Positions 16,352 through 25,165 of a DNA stretch of 64,000 nucleotides are shown here, in pieces. The stretch covers positions 682,001 through 746,000 of the forward strand of contig NZ_JBCFYD010000002.1 of the NCBI RefSeq assembly GCF_038594945.1, read 5' to 3'. Position 1 is the stretch's first letter. Each line of letters opens with the position of its first letter. The position numbers were made by a program, and so were the translations under genes. Source of the stretch: Fodinibius sp. Rm-B-1B1-1. GTDB lineage: Bacteria > Bacteroidota > Rhodothermia > Balneolales > Balneolaceae. The notes under the pieces were generated by a model, which did no database searches, was not told the DNA's origin, and saw only the letters and a program-made list of their open reading frames with translations.

Positions 16352-18615
16352 AAATTCTCATAAATACTGCCAGCACGTATAAGGGAGGAGGCGTACAGGT
16401 TGCCCAATCATTTTTAGAAGAGTGTCAACAGTTCAGGGATCATGAATACCATGTCGTTTTAGGAGAGATGATTGCTGAACTTATCGATACAAATCGTTAC
16501 CCATCGAATTTCTTTTTTTATAAGATAGGTTACCGGCCCGCAACACGGGTTTTGGGATTCAAATCGCAAAGTGAGTTCTTCGAAAAGTTAGAACAAAAAG
16601 TTAATCCTGATGTGGTATTTACCACCTCGGGACCGGCTTATTGGCGTCCTCATGCACCGCATGTTGTAGGATATAATTTGCCGCATTATGTGTATAAAGA
16701 TTCTCCCTTTTTTAATCAGATATCATTTTGGAAGAAAAAAAAGTGGGCCTTGAAGGGAGCAATCGTCACACATTTCTTTAAAAAAGAAGCTGATGCATAT
16801 GTCGTTCAGACTGATGACGTTAATGAACGATTACAGCCCATTGTAAAAAGTCATCGGGTGTATACAGTATCAAACACCTATAATCAGCACTATGAGCATC
16901 CCCGAAAATTTGGCGATAAGCTTCATCGCCAGAGTGACCAAGAATTTCGCTTTTTGATTTTATCAGCATGGCATGCCCATAAAAATCTGGAAATAATTCC
17001 CACCGTAATTAAAGCCTTACCTGAAGCGGTGAGAGAGCGTGTTCGATTTGTGGTGACCCTTCCAGAGGAGGATTTTAAAAGGAGTTTTTCTGATAAGTTA
17101 GGAGAACATATTATCAATGTTGGACCTATCCGGCCCGAGGAGGGGCCATCGCTGTATAAAGAGTGTGATGCGCTATTTCTACCAACATTGCTCGAATGTT
17201 TTTCTGCAACCTATGCTGAGGCGATGAAGATGGGAAAGCCAATCATAACGTCTGACTTAGGCTTTGCGCATACCGTTTGTGGTGATGCTGCCTTATATGC
17301 TGATCCGGTAAATCCCAATGAATGGGCAGCCCGAATTATACAGTTGATAAATGATTCCGATCTCAGACAAACATTAATACAGAATGGTAGAGAAGAACAA
17401 AAGAAGTTTTTGTCTGCCAGACAGCGGGCTGAACGGTATCTCGATATTTGCCGAAAGGTTGTCAAAGCTGATCGGAATAAGGACCGAAAAATTGTAGTTG
17501 TTAATCAGGCCGTCAACTATTTGACGGTAGGTTTGTGTAACGCTTTTACCGAGGAGTTTGGGCAGGTAGATTTGATAACGGGTAGCATTCATGAGCAAGG
17601 GGAATCACTAAAAAAATCTGTTAGGGTTACGAAGATGAATACATGGGTAGATCGTCCCAGCTGGAAAAAGATGCTTTCTTATGTATGGGGATGCTTGAGG
17701 ATCTATACGTTATTACTTACGCGGTACCGAAAACACGATGTGTTTTTCATGTCGTTGCCACCAATGGCCTACCTGTTATCCATAGTTCTTCCTAACCGCT
17801 GCAGTATGCTTATTTGGGATGTTTATCCCGATGTATTTAAGATTACAGGGATGACAGAGACTAACCTTTTATATAAAACGTGGGCTAAGCTGAACAAGAT
17901 AGCGTTCAAGAAGGCCCACCGGGTGTATACTATTGGTGTTAAAATGGCCGAATTGTTAGCTAATTATGTGGATCGAGAGAAAATTCAAATTACGCCTATT
18001 TGGTCCATTTTTCAGTCTAATGGGAAGGTTGAAAAAGAAAATAATCCCTTTGTTTTGGCTCAACAGCTGCAAGATAAGTTTGTTGTACAGTACTCCGGAA
18101 ATATTGGGTTGACCCATAATGTGGAAACGATGATAGCGTTGGCCGAAAAGATGAAAGATCATGATGATATTTTGTTTCAGATTATTGGTCGGGGGACGCG
18201 CGTACCTCATTTAAAAGCATTAGTAAAAGAGAAAAATTTACTCAACTGCCAGTTTTTGCCCTTCCAGTCTGATGAAATGTTTCCATATTCTCTTTCGGCA
18301 GCTGACATTGGTGTTGTTATCCTTGATGAAGCCACTTCAAAGGGCAGTGTGCCCAGCAAGTCGTATAACCTTATGAGCTATGGTATCCCAGCGTTATATA
18401 TCGCAGGGGAAGATTCTGAGCTCTATGACTACGCCGTGAAGTATCAGCATGCAAAATGTGTGAGTAGTTCAAACTTGCAAGAGGCTGCCAATTTTATTCT
18501 TTCGCTTAAATCAGACTGTAATTTAAGGGAGAAATATGCCCAAAATGCGGTCAAAGCGTCTCAAAATTATCGTCGCTCTAACGCTGATAAAATTGTCGAA
18601 TACTATTTGGCATGA
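16348..18615 (+). CDS. Fusion of two GT4-type glycosyltransferases
   Basis: This 755-residue protein is about twice the usual GT4 length. Residues 1 to about 375 form one GT-B enzyme (KGGGVQVAQSF loop, donor site LECFSATYAEAMKMGKPII). Residues from about 380 form a second (IVVVNQAVNYLTVGL start, then QYSGNIGLTHNVETMI and SKGSVPSKSYNLMSYGIPALYI). The second half resembles WbuB/WcaI-like transferases. The fusion probably adds two sugars in succession. It overlaps the preceding GT4 by 4 bp. No frameshift or internal stop is present. Confidence 0.85.
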   Translation: MKILINTASTYKGGGVQVAQSFLEECQQFRDHEYHVVLGEMIAELIDTNRYPSNFFFYKIGYRPATRVLGFKSQSEFFEKLEQKVNPDVVFTTSGPAYWRPHAPHVVGYNLPHYVYKDSPFFNQISFWKKKKWALKGAIVTHFFKKEADAYVVQTDDVNERLQPIVKSHRVYTVSNTYNQHYEHPRKFGDKLHRQSDQEFRFLILSAWHAHKNLEIIPTVIKALPEAVRERVRFVVTLPEEDFKRSFSDKLGEHIINVGPIRPEEGPSLYKECDALFLPTLLECFSATYAEAMKMGKPIITSDLGFAHTVCGDAALYADPVNPNEWAARIIQLINDSDLRQTLIQNGREEQKKFLSARQRAERYLDICRKVVKADRNKDRKIVVVNQAVNYLTVGLCNAFTEEFGQVDLITGSIHEQGESLKKSVRVTKMNTWVDRPSWKKMLSYVWGCLRIYTLLLTRYRKHDVFFMSLPPMAYLLSIVLPNRCSMLIWDVYPDVFKITGMTETNLLYKTWAKLNKIAFKKAHRVYTIGVKMAELLANYVDREKIQITPIWSIFQSNGKVEKENNPFVLAQQLQDKFVVQYSGNIGLTHNVETMIALAEKMKDHDDILFQIIGRGTRVPHLKALVKEKNLLNCQFLPFQSDEMFPYSLSAADIGVVILDEATSKGSVPSKSYNLMSYGIPALYIAGEDSELYDYAVKYQHAKCVSSSNLQEAANFILSLKSDCNLREKYAQNAVKASQNYRRSNADKIVEYYLA

Positions 18616-18677
18616 AATTAGCTATTAGTAATAAGGTTGATTGATCAGACCATGAGGATATATCTAAATCTAAAACA

Positions 18678-19814
18678 ATGACTATTCAAGCTCTAAAAAC
18701 ATACTCAATCCTAAATGCCAAAAACGTAGTTGGGTGGCGTACAGATAGAAAGATCGTCGTTTTTTCAGTGGATGATTATGGGAATGTACGGGTTGATTCG
18801 AAGGCTGCTCGTCAACGGATGAACCAACATGGGTTAAAGGTTTATAATCGTTTTGATGCTTACGATACGCTTGAAACCAGAGAAGATATTGAGGTTTTAT
18901 TTGAAACGCTGATGAGTGTAACAGATTCCAATGGTCGTAACGCTGTATTTACTCCTTTTGCAGTGCCATGTAATATCAATTTCGAAAAAATGGCAGCAAA
19001 CGGGTATCAAAAATATGAGTATGAATTGCTTCCTCAGACTTTTAGTAAATTGTCATCCCAACAACCAGAGGCGTATGATGGGGCGTGGGAATTAATTCAA
19101 GAAGGAATCACAGAAAAAATATTTCTTCCGCAATTTCATGGAAGAGAGCATTTGAACCTGAAGATCTTTGAAGAGAAATTAGCTTCTAACGACAATGAGA
19201 TTCTTACTGCACTTAAAAATCGTTCGTACACCAGTATTTCTGCAAAAAACTACGAGACAATTACACCATCTGCAGCATTTGAATTTTGGGATGTAAAGGA
19301 AAATGATCGATTTAAGGATGTGATTTGTGATGGTTTGCGAGCATTTAAGGATGTTTTTGGTTATCCGGCTGTGCATTTTAATCCGCCGGGTGGACGAGAG
19401 CATCCCGTTATACATAAAGCCTTGTACGATAATGGGATTAAATATCTTGATACGCCTCTGCTAAAGAACGAGCATCAAGGAAAGGGGGATTACAGGACGG
19501 TTTTTAACTATACCGGAAAGCAAAATACGTGGGGACAAATTTACTTGGTTAGGAATGTTGTTTTTGAGCCCACTGATGATCGAGGTTTGGATTGGGTCGG
19601 ATATGCGATGAAACAGATAGAGACAGCATTTCGGTGGAATCGTCCGGCCATAATAAGCTCACATCGCGTAAATTTTTGTGGTCACATCGATGAACAAAAT
19701 AGGGCTATAGGTATTACAGCATTACAAGAATTGCTTGATCGTATTATTGCAAGATGGCCAGAGGTAGAGTTTTTATCAGCGAATGAACTTGGGGAAACTA
19801 TTGAAGTTACATAA
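18678..19814 (+). CDS. CE4-like polysaccharide deacetylase-related protein (copy 2)
   Basis: This 378-residue paralog of 6560-7681 shares GWRTDRKIVV near the N-terminus, VDDYG at residues 31-35 (the metal-site DD pair), HGREH at 154-158 and the C-terminal SSHRVNFCGHIDEQNR region. Like copy 1 it has no signal peptide. The two copies differ throughout, so they are old paralogs and may act on different sugars of the same repeat unit. It lies 62 bp after the double GT4 and 15 bp before the CapK-like gene. Deacetylase activity is inferred from motif spacing. Confidence 0.65.
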   Translation: MTIQALKTYSILNAKNVVGWRTDRKIVVFSVDDYGNVRVDSKAARQRMNQHGLKVYNRFDAYDTLETREDIEVLFETLMSVTDSNGRNAVFTPFAVPCNINFEKMAANGYQKYEYELLPQTFSKLSSQQPEAYDGAWELIQEGITEKIFLPQFHGREHLNLKIFEEKLASNDNEILTALKNRSYTSISAKNYETITPSAAFEFWDVKENDRFKDVICDGLRAFKDVFGYPAVHFNPPGGREHPVIHKALYDNGIKYLDTPLLKNEHQGKGDYRTVFNYTGKQNTWGQIYLVRNVVFEPTDDRGLDWVGYAMKQIETAFRWNRPAIISSHRVNFCGHIDEQNRAIGITALQELLDRIIARWPEVEFLSANELGETIEVT

Positions 19815-19829
19815 CAAGAGGAGGATAAC

Positions 19830-21134
19830 ATGAATTGGAGAAAGCCATTATTTTGGGGTTTGGATTATTTAAGAGGGGGAGAAGTACACAAGCACTATCT
19901 GGATGTTAAGGAGATGCTTGAAAAAGGGCATGGACATCATACGAATAAAAATGATTACCTGAAGCGAGTATTAACCCATGCTGTAAATACAACTCCATTT
20001 TATAGTCGGTTTAGTTATACAGATCGTATTACAGACTTTCCAGTGATAAATAAAAATACCGTGCTGGATCATTTTGAAGATTTCAAGTCCCGAAAATTTA
20101 AAGGGGAAAATCTTAAAAAAATAAGCACCAGTGGATCGACAGGAGTACCACTAAAACTATATCACGACAAGGGTAAACAAAATCGGCAGCATGCCGAAAA
20201 TATCTATTTTAATGAGTTAGGAGGATTTGAGGTTGGGGATCGACTATACTATCTCAGGGTTTGGAATGAAACAAATGCACTTCATCCCGTAGAATTATTT
20301 TTGAAAAATATTGTGCCCGTTGATGTTTCAGACTTATCGGAAGAGCAAACCAAGGACCTTATAGGTCAACTATCAAAAGATCATAGCAAAAAGGCTATTT
20401 TGGTGTACCCATCTACATTAAAAGCCATAAATCAGAATTTAGATAGTTTGGGTATCACGAAGGTAGATTCTGATATAACATGTATTTTTACCATGGCCGA
20501 AGCATTAGACCCGCAAACAAGAAAAGAAGTAGAAGAAAAGTTTGGGTGTCAAATCTTATCCCGATACTCGAATTCTGAAAATGGATTTTTAGGGCACCAG
20601 GTTGCATCATATCGTCCTGAGTATTTGGTGAATGTAGCCAGTTATCATATCGAAATATTAGATTTTGAAAAGGATAAACCAGTCGATTTTGGCAAATCCG
20701 GACGAATAGTAGTTACAGATTTATTTAATTATGCAATGCCACTCATCAGATATGATACCGGAGATATTGGGGTAATCACAAAGGTTCAAGAACCGGGCAA
20801 AGAACAATTATTATTCTTCCAAAGAATTGAAGGAAGAAAACTGGATTTTATTCACTCTACCAATGGGAAACGCTTATCCCCGCATTTCATTGATTATGCA
20901 TTAAGAAAATATGACAGCATCAACCAGTTCCAGTTAGTTCAAACCGGGAAAACAAGCTATACCTTAAAGTTGAATACATTTAATACTACTGAGTCATTTT
21001 GTAGGGATATAAAATCAGCCTTGAAAAAATATGTGGGTGATGATGCCTCAATAAGCATTAAATTTGTGCATGAAATACCATTGTTGTCCTCTGGGAAAAG
21101 ACAGTTTGTGGTTAATGAATTAAATTTAAATTGA
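19830..21134 (+). CDS. CapK/PaaK-like adenylate-forming protein
   Basis: This 434-residue protein belongs to the phenylacetate-CoA-ligase-like group found in capsule loci (CapK). The P-loop-like STSGSTG sits at residues 99-105. The nucleotide-binding SRYSNSENGFLG region and a YDTGDIG motif typical of AMP-forming enzymes follow. It probably activates a carboxylate as an acyl-adenylate for attachment to the glycan. The start is defined by a strong AGAGGAGG site. It ends 10 bp before the phosphoglycosyl transferase gene. Its substrate is unknown. Confidence 0.8.
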   Translation: MNWRKPLFWGLDYLRGGEVHKHYLDVKEMLEKGHGHHTNKNDYLKRVLTHAVNTTPFYSRFSYTDRITDFPVINKNTVLDHFEDFKSRKFKGENLKKISTSGSTGVPLKLYHDKGKQNRQHAENIYFNELGGFEVGDRLYYLRVWNETNALHPVELFLKNIVPVDVSDLSEEQTKDLIGQLSKDHSKKAILVYPSTLKAINQNLDSLGITKVDSDITCIFTMAEALDPQTRKEVEEKFGCQILSRYSNSENGFLGHQVASYRPEYLVNVASYHIEILDFEKDKPVDFGKSGRIVVTDLFNYAMPLIRYDTGDIGVITKVQEPGKEQLLFFQRIEGRKLDFIHSTNGKRLSPHFIDYALRKYDSINQFQLVQTGKTSYTLKLNTFNTTESFCRDIKSALKKYVGDDASISIKFVHEIPLLSSGKRQFVVNELNLN

Positions 21135-21144
21135 GGATGAATAA

Positions 21145-21747
21145 ATGTATCTAATTGTTAAACGAATAATAGATATTGTTTTTTCAATGGTTATTCTGGC
21201 ATTGCTGAGTCCTCTTGTGATATTGATTTCGATACTTCTTTTTATCCAAAATAGGGGACACCTCTTTTTTTACCAGCAACGTATTGGCTATCAGGAAAAA
21301 CCGTTTTGGATCATAAAATTTAAAACAATGTCGGATAAGAAAGATGCCGAGGGACACCTGATGCCCGATACCGAACGAATTACAAAAGTCGGAGAGTGGG
21401 TGCGCCAGCTTTCTTTGGATGAACTTCCTCAACTTATCAATGTATTGAAGGGAGAGATGAGTTTAGTGGGGCCGCGTCCGCTGTTACCCAAGTATGTGCC
21501 TCTATATTCTGAACGACAACATCACCGGCATGATGTAAAGCCCGGTATAACTGGTTGGGCCCAGGTAAATGGACGGAATTCTATCAGTTGGACCCAAAAA
21601 TTTGAGCATGATCTATATTACGTTACGCACCAGTCGCTGTATTTAGATCTGAAAATATTATGGCTAACGTTTATAAAAGTATTGCAGCGTGAGGGGGTAA
21701 ATCAATCTGAAATGCGTCCCATGCAACCATTTGATGGAACAAATTAA
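21145..21747 (+). CDS. Initiating phosphoglycosyl transferase (PglC/WcaJ-type bacterial sugar transferase)
   Basis: This 200-residue monotopic sugar transferase has one N-terminal membrane helix (about residues 10-34) and KFKTM at 59-62. The catalytic Asp-Glu dyad is D92/E93 in SLDELPQL, followed by SLVGPRP and PGITGWAQVNGR. This small form without extra membrane spans is the PglC-like architecture. It moves phospho-sugar from a UDP-sugar to undecaprenyl phosphate and so starts repeat-unit synthesis. A PglF-like dehydratase and a PglE-like aminotransferase nearby suggest a bacillosamine-type first sugar, which is an inference. Confidence 0.88.
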   Translation: MYLIVKRIIDIVFSMVILALLSPLVILISILLFIQNRGHLFFYQQRIGYQEKPFWIIKFKTMSDKKDAEGHLMPDTERITKVGEWVRQLSLDELPQLINVLKGEMSLVGPRPLLPKYVPLYSERQHHRHDVKPGITGWAQVNGRNSISWTQKFEHDLYYVTHQSLYLDLKILWLTFIKVLQREGVNQSEMRPMQPFDGTN

Positions 21748-21762
21748 CTATTAGTAGACAAA

Positions 21763-22869
21763 ATGATGAAAAATATTCTAATAACCGGAGTGGGTGGGCC
21801 AACACCACGATCTTTTGTACGAGCGGTAAAATTGATAGATCATACCCCAGAAAATCAGTATCGATTTATTGGAGTAGATTGTAATCCACTGGCATATGGT
21901 TTGTATGACAAGTCGCTTTTTGATCAAAGCTATGTGATTCCACGTGCTGATGATGAGGCTTATTGGTCTGTGATTAATAATATCATATCAAAAGAGCACA
22001 TTGATGCAGCCATCATTTTGCCAGAAGAAGAAGTACTGGAGTGGGCTAAAAATCGTTCGAGGTTAGACCAGAGAATTCATACCCATCTTCCTGATTACCA
22101 ATTGGCCCGCGCTCTTGTAAATAAACACGCCATGCATAAGCAGCTGGCAGGTTCTTCTTTAATTCCCAAATTTATAAAAATAAGCCCAACCTCTTTTAAT
22201 TATCAGCTAATTGTTGACAAAATAGGTGAGCCATTTTGGATTCGTAGTACCAAAGGTTCCAGTGGATTGGGTTCGCTTAAAATTGAGTCTGAAGGAGCGC
22301 TTCGTCAGTGGATTTCCATCAATCCTAAAGTAAATGAGTTTATTGCAACGGAGTACTTGCCAGGACGCAATATGGCGTGCAAGATGCTCTATTTTGATGG
22401 AGAGCTCAAACGAACAGCTTGTGCTGAGCGTATCAACTATATTATGGCTAAAGTAGCCCCGTCAGGAGTCACCGGAAATACATCGTTTGGAAGGCTTATA
22501 AATGAGCCTAAGCTTGTGGAATTATCTGAACAAGCTCTGCAAATGATATCTTCTGCAACAGGTGCTAATCTGCATGGTATATTCACCGTCGATTACAAAG
22601 AGGATAGATCAGGAACTCCCAATATAACTGAAATTAATGTGCGGCATGTTGCTTTTACATCCAGTATTGCAGCGGGGGGAGCCAATCTGCCAGCTGATAC
22701 ATTGTTGGCTTTGTTTGATGAGAATATCAATGGGATGGAGCGAATCGATTACACATACAGCGAACCGTTCATCTTTTTACGGGATGTTGATGCAGAGCCG
22801 ATCATTATGAGTGAAGAAAACTTGCTCAAAGAATACAACATAGGATCCCATGTTGCTTATCAGCCCTAA
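21763..22869 (+). CDS. ATP-grasp protein, carbamoyl-phosphate-synthase-like
   Basis: This 368-residue protein has an N-terminal pre-ATP-grasp domain (NILITGVGGPTPRSFVRA) and an ATP-grasp core with PFWIRSTKGSSGLGSLKI. ITEINVRH supplies the metal-binding E/N. It is the third ATP-grasp gene of the locus and follows CapK-like and PglC-like genes in one operon. It probably ligates a small molecule to a carboxylate on the glycan or its precursor. The stop overlaps by 4 bp the end of the oppositely oriented kinase gene, so the two operons converge with no spacer. Confidence 0.75.
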   Translation: MMKNILITGVGGPTPRSFVRAVKLIDHTPENQYRFIGVDCNPLAYGLYDKSLFDQSYVIPRADDEAYWSVINNIISKEHIDAAIILPEEEVLEWAKNRSRLDQRIHTHLPDYQLARALVNKHAMHKQLAGSSLIPKFIKISPTSFNYQLIVDKIGEPFWIRSTKGSSGLGSLKIESEGALRQWISINPKVNEFIATEYLPGRNMACKMLYFDGELKRTACAERINYIMAKVAPSGVTGNTSFGRLINEPKLVELSEQALQMISSATGANLHGIFTVDYKEDRSGTPNITEINVRHVAFTSSIAAGGANLPADTLLALFDENINGMERIDYTYSEPFIFLRDVDAEPIIMSEENLLKEYNIGSHVAYQP

Positions 22870-23687
22870 GGGTATATACGGGCAAAGTCTAAGAGTGAGT
22901 GTCTGCTGTTGTTGATATTTTCTGTGATAAAATCCTGAATATGATTCAATTCGACATCTGACTGTGTATCAGTGAGGTTGAGTTCATATGTAGGAATTCC
23001 CAACCTTTTTAGAAATGTAAGGTTCTCCTCAGCTACTTGGTGCGTGTACAAAACCAGCGTTTCCAGCTGTTCGTCATTTAATTGATTATGGATGGTACTT
23101 ACAGAGCCTGTTGCTGTTGCACGGGTCTGAATCCGTTTGATATTATCTTTAGCACTTAGCGTACAGTAAATGATGGCTCTGGGCAAAGTATCAGCTGTGA
23201 CTTTATGTTCTTGGATATATTTTAGCCCATGGTGTGTTTTACACGGACCTTCAGCAAAGATAACAGTGGGCATGTAGCCGAAGGCTTCCATGATAAACAG
23301 TTTATTCAGGGATTTGATATGCCAGCTAAGGAAACTACTTTTATTTATTGCAGATATACGTAAGGGCATTTTATTAAGGGCTTCGAATTCTGCATCAACG
23401 AAATATTCATATTTTTTCTTTATCGAGTTAGCTATTTGCGAAGCTTCATACTGAACGATGGTGTTAGCGAGGCCAAGCTCCTTATATTTGCTTACGTTAA
23501 TTTTGTTGAGTACGTACAGGAGCTGGCTCTTGGAGCTGCCTAATTGCTTCCATTTCAATGTGTTGGCAATATTGATTATAGCTTCCTGATAGGTTTTCCA
23601 CCTCTCATTCTTTCTTCTGTTGACAAGGGCTTTTAAAAGTGTTGATTTACCAACGCCGGGAGGGCCAATAATTTCTATATAATTCAT
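22866..23687 (-). CDS. P-loop kinase-like protein
   Basis: This 273-residue protein begins with a Walker A motif (GPPGVGKST, residues 8-16). It resembles the loosely defined P-loop kinases found in capsule loci. The rest contains a CTLSAKDNIKRIQTR segment like the LID region of small-molecule kinases. No family can be named with confidence. It is read opposite to the surrounding EPS operons and tail-overlaps the ATP-grasp gene by 4 bp. It may phosphorylate a sugar or lipid, but that is a guess. No sigma-54-like element was found upstream of it. Confidence 0.6.
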   Translation of the reverse strand: MNYIEIIGPPGVGKSTLLKALVNRRKNERWKTYQEAIINIANTLKWKQLGSSKSQLLYVLNKINVSKYKELGLANTIVQYEASQIANSIKKKYEYFVDAEFEALNKMPLRISAINKSSFLSWHIKSLNKLFIMEAFGYMPTVIFAEGPCKTHHGLKYIQEHKVTADTLPRAIIYCTLSAKDNIKRIQTRATATGSVSTIHNQLNDEQLETLVLYTHQVAEENLTFLKRLGIPTYELNLTDTQSDVELNHIQDFITENINNSRHSLLDFARIYP

Positions 23688-23919
23688 CTGTTTAGACCAT
23701 AATCAGATAGCAGGGGAGAAGCCTTTTAACGGTAATGAGTGAAGCTTCATTTATAACGTATATACCTATAGTCTCCAGAAAAGTTCTTCTGCTTAATTTG
23801 TAAGAGAGAAACCCACAGTGGAATAAGCGGAACGATGGGTTTTATATAGAATAGGCCTAAAAGGTTAAACTCTCAGGAAGATGACGTTAATCATACTTAT
23901 TTATCATCTTCCCTTGTTT

Positions 23920-24651
23920 TTAAAACAAAACATACAACGAGAATGTTAATGCGATGTTTTGAGGTCGAAAGAAAAATAGTTTTTCGCTACCAGAATCAAT
24001 GATTGAAAACTGAGCTCTTGTTTCAAATCCAACCTTATTGTAATGACCGCGTTCAAGTCCCAATCCAAGCATAGGACCTACATCATAATTAGAATATTGA
24101 GGCGTTACATCATTAGAAAATCCCCCTTCGAATTCAATGCCGATAGGAGCGCCTCTATTTGTTCCTTCAAATCGGGCATCCAATAAATATCCACCAAAGA
24201 GTCCCCCCGAAATATGATAGGTGGTAATAGAACGCTTACGACCATATACGTTATATTGATTTTCAGCTGTGGAGAGTTGGAGCAACAAAGGAAGCTGAAT
24301 ATAGGTTAATTCTGTTCGACTATCTGTTTCAAATTCGACTCCTCTTAACGTAAAAGAGTCATCGTATTTGGCACCTAAAAGTATTATGGATGGCTCTAAC
24401 TGAATACGAAGAGTAGAACTGATATTTGCCCGTCCTATCAGACCAAGTTGATAACCTACCGCAACATCAGGATTTAATCGGATGCGGATATCATCTTCGA
24501 TAAACCAAAATTTGTTGAGGTGAGAACTAACCGTGAGCCCCGCCGTAGGTCCCCAGTCTATATTTTGTGCTTTCGCATTGTTAGTAAATCCTGAAATAAT
24601 AATGAGGATAATGATGAATGTCGTTAATAAAATCGCTCGAATGCTGCTCAT
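23920..24651 (-). CDS. Outer-membrane beta-barrel protein (porin-family type)
   Basis: The protein has 243 residues when started at the ATG at 24651. That start gives a clean signal peptide (hydrophobic core, cleavage after NNAKA). An in-frame upstream start at 24747 would add 32 hydrophilic residues before the signal and is less likely. The mature part alternates polar and hydrophobic residues in short strands. It ends in FSLYVLF, a C-terminal aromatic as in outer-membrane barrels. It is likely an 8-10 strand barrel of the Bacteroidota type. It lies upstream of the kinase gene on the same strand with 232 bp between them. Confidence 0.7.
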   Translation of the reverse strand: MSSIRAILLTTFIIILIIISGFTNNAKAQNIDWGPTAGLTVSSHLNKFWFIEDDIRIRLNPDVAVGYQLGLIGRANISSTLRIQLEPSIILLGAKYDDSFTLRGVEFETDSRTELTYIQLPLLLQLSTAENQYNVYGRKRSITTYHISGGLFGGYLLDARFEGTNRGAPIGIEFEGGFSNDVTPQYSNYDVGPMLGLGLERGHYNKVGFETRAQFSIIDSGSEKLFFFRPQNIALTFSLYVLF

Positions 24652-24910
24652 CGTACGTTTTAATTTTATAGGTCTGTTGATATTCTTGTTTTCAGTATCA
24701 CGAACGTTGATTGTTCTATGTCTCAAATTTAAAGCCCAATCCGCCACTGATGTAAGTGTTTCGTTACTCTTACTTATGCAAGAATAGGTCCAAATTGCTT
24801 CGAGAAATTTAAATTTCCTATGATGAACATCATTTTTTATAGAATAAGAAATCGACAGCTTTTCGTATAGATAGCTATCATAATTTTTATCAACGGCGGC
24901 AGCTTTTTAG

Positions 24911-24932
24911 TGAGTATGAAGTAATATACTCA
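24911..24932 (+). promoter_or_regulatory. Inverted repeat TGAGTAT-N8-ATACTCA
   Basis: Perfect 7-bp arms separated by 8 bp, centred about 166 bp upstream of the -24 GG of the aminotransferase promoter. The arm core TACTCA/TGAGTA is the same as in the 15-bp palindromes of this locus, but the spacing differs. It may be an auxiliary binding site. Confidence 0.4.
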
Positions 24933-24975
24933 GTAATTTCGTAGCTGCACTTAACGATACGATTTTAAAAAAAAT

Positions 24976-24990
24976 ACGTAATAATTACTC
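24976..24990 (+). promoter_or_regulatory. Candidate enhancer-binding-protein site
   Basis: ACGTAAT-A-ATTACTC keeps the right arm of the locus consensus GAGTAAT-N-ATTACTC exactly and the left arm with two changes. Its centre is about 105 bp upstream of the -24 GG at 25088, a typical distance for an activator of sigma-54 promoters. Confidence 0.6.
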
Positions 24991-25086
24991 ACACCACTTG
25001 TAAAGGTGACGGTTAAAGAAACAACAAGCGGTATAATTATGCGGTTCTGAACGTTATACCAGCATAAAATATGTTTTGGCACCTGT

Positions 25087-25102
25087 TGGCATAGCTATTG
25101 TA
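25087..25102 (+). promoter_or_regulatory. Sigma-54-like -24/-12 promoter for the aminotransferase gene
   Basis: TGGCAT-N5-TTGTA has the spacing of a -24/-12 promoter. A second TTGGCAC occurs just upstream (25077-25083) without a matching -12 box. Transcription would start near 25113, leaving a leader of about 53 nt. Confidence 0.7.
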
Positions 25103-25165
25103 TCTACTTAAGCAAAACTGCGGTAAGCGGACAACAGTAACAAAAGATTTTGTAACAATAGCGAT

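Larger units (their letters stand above)
24652..25165 (+). other. Divergent intergenic region with operator-like palindromes and a sigma-54-like promoter
   Basis: This roughly 514-bp region lies between the beta-barrel gene (leftward) and the aminotransferase gene (rightward). It holds TGAGTAT-N8-ATACTCA (24911-24932), an ACGTAAT-A-ATTACTC palindrome (24976-24990) and the sigma-54-like element (25087-25102). Nothing similar faces the leftward gene. No coding sequence is supported here. Confidence 0.75.

Noticed and set aside
24652-24747. N-terminal extension of the beta-barrel protein
   Set aside because: It adds 32 charged residues ahead of an evident signal peptide starting at 24651.
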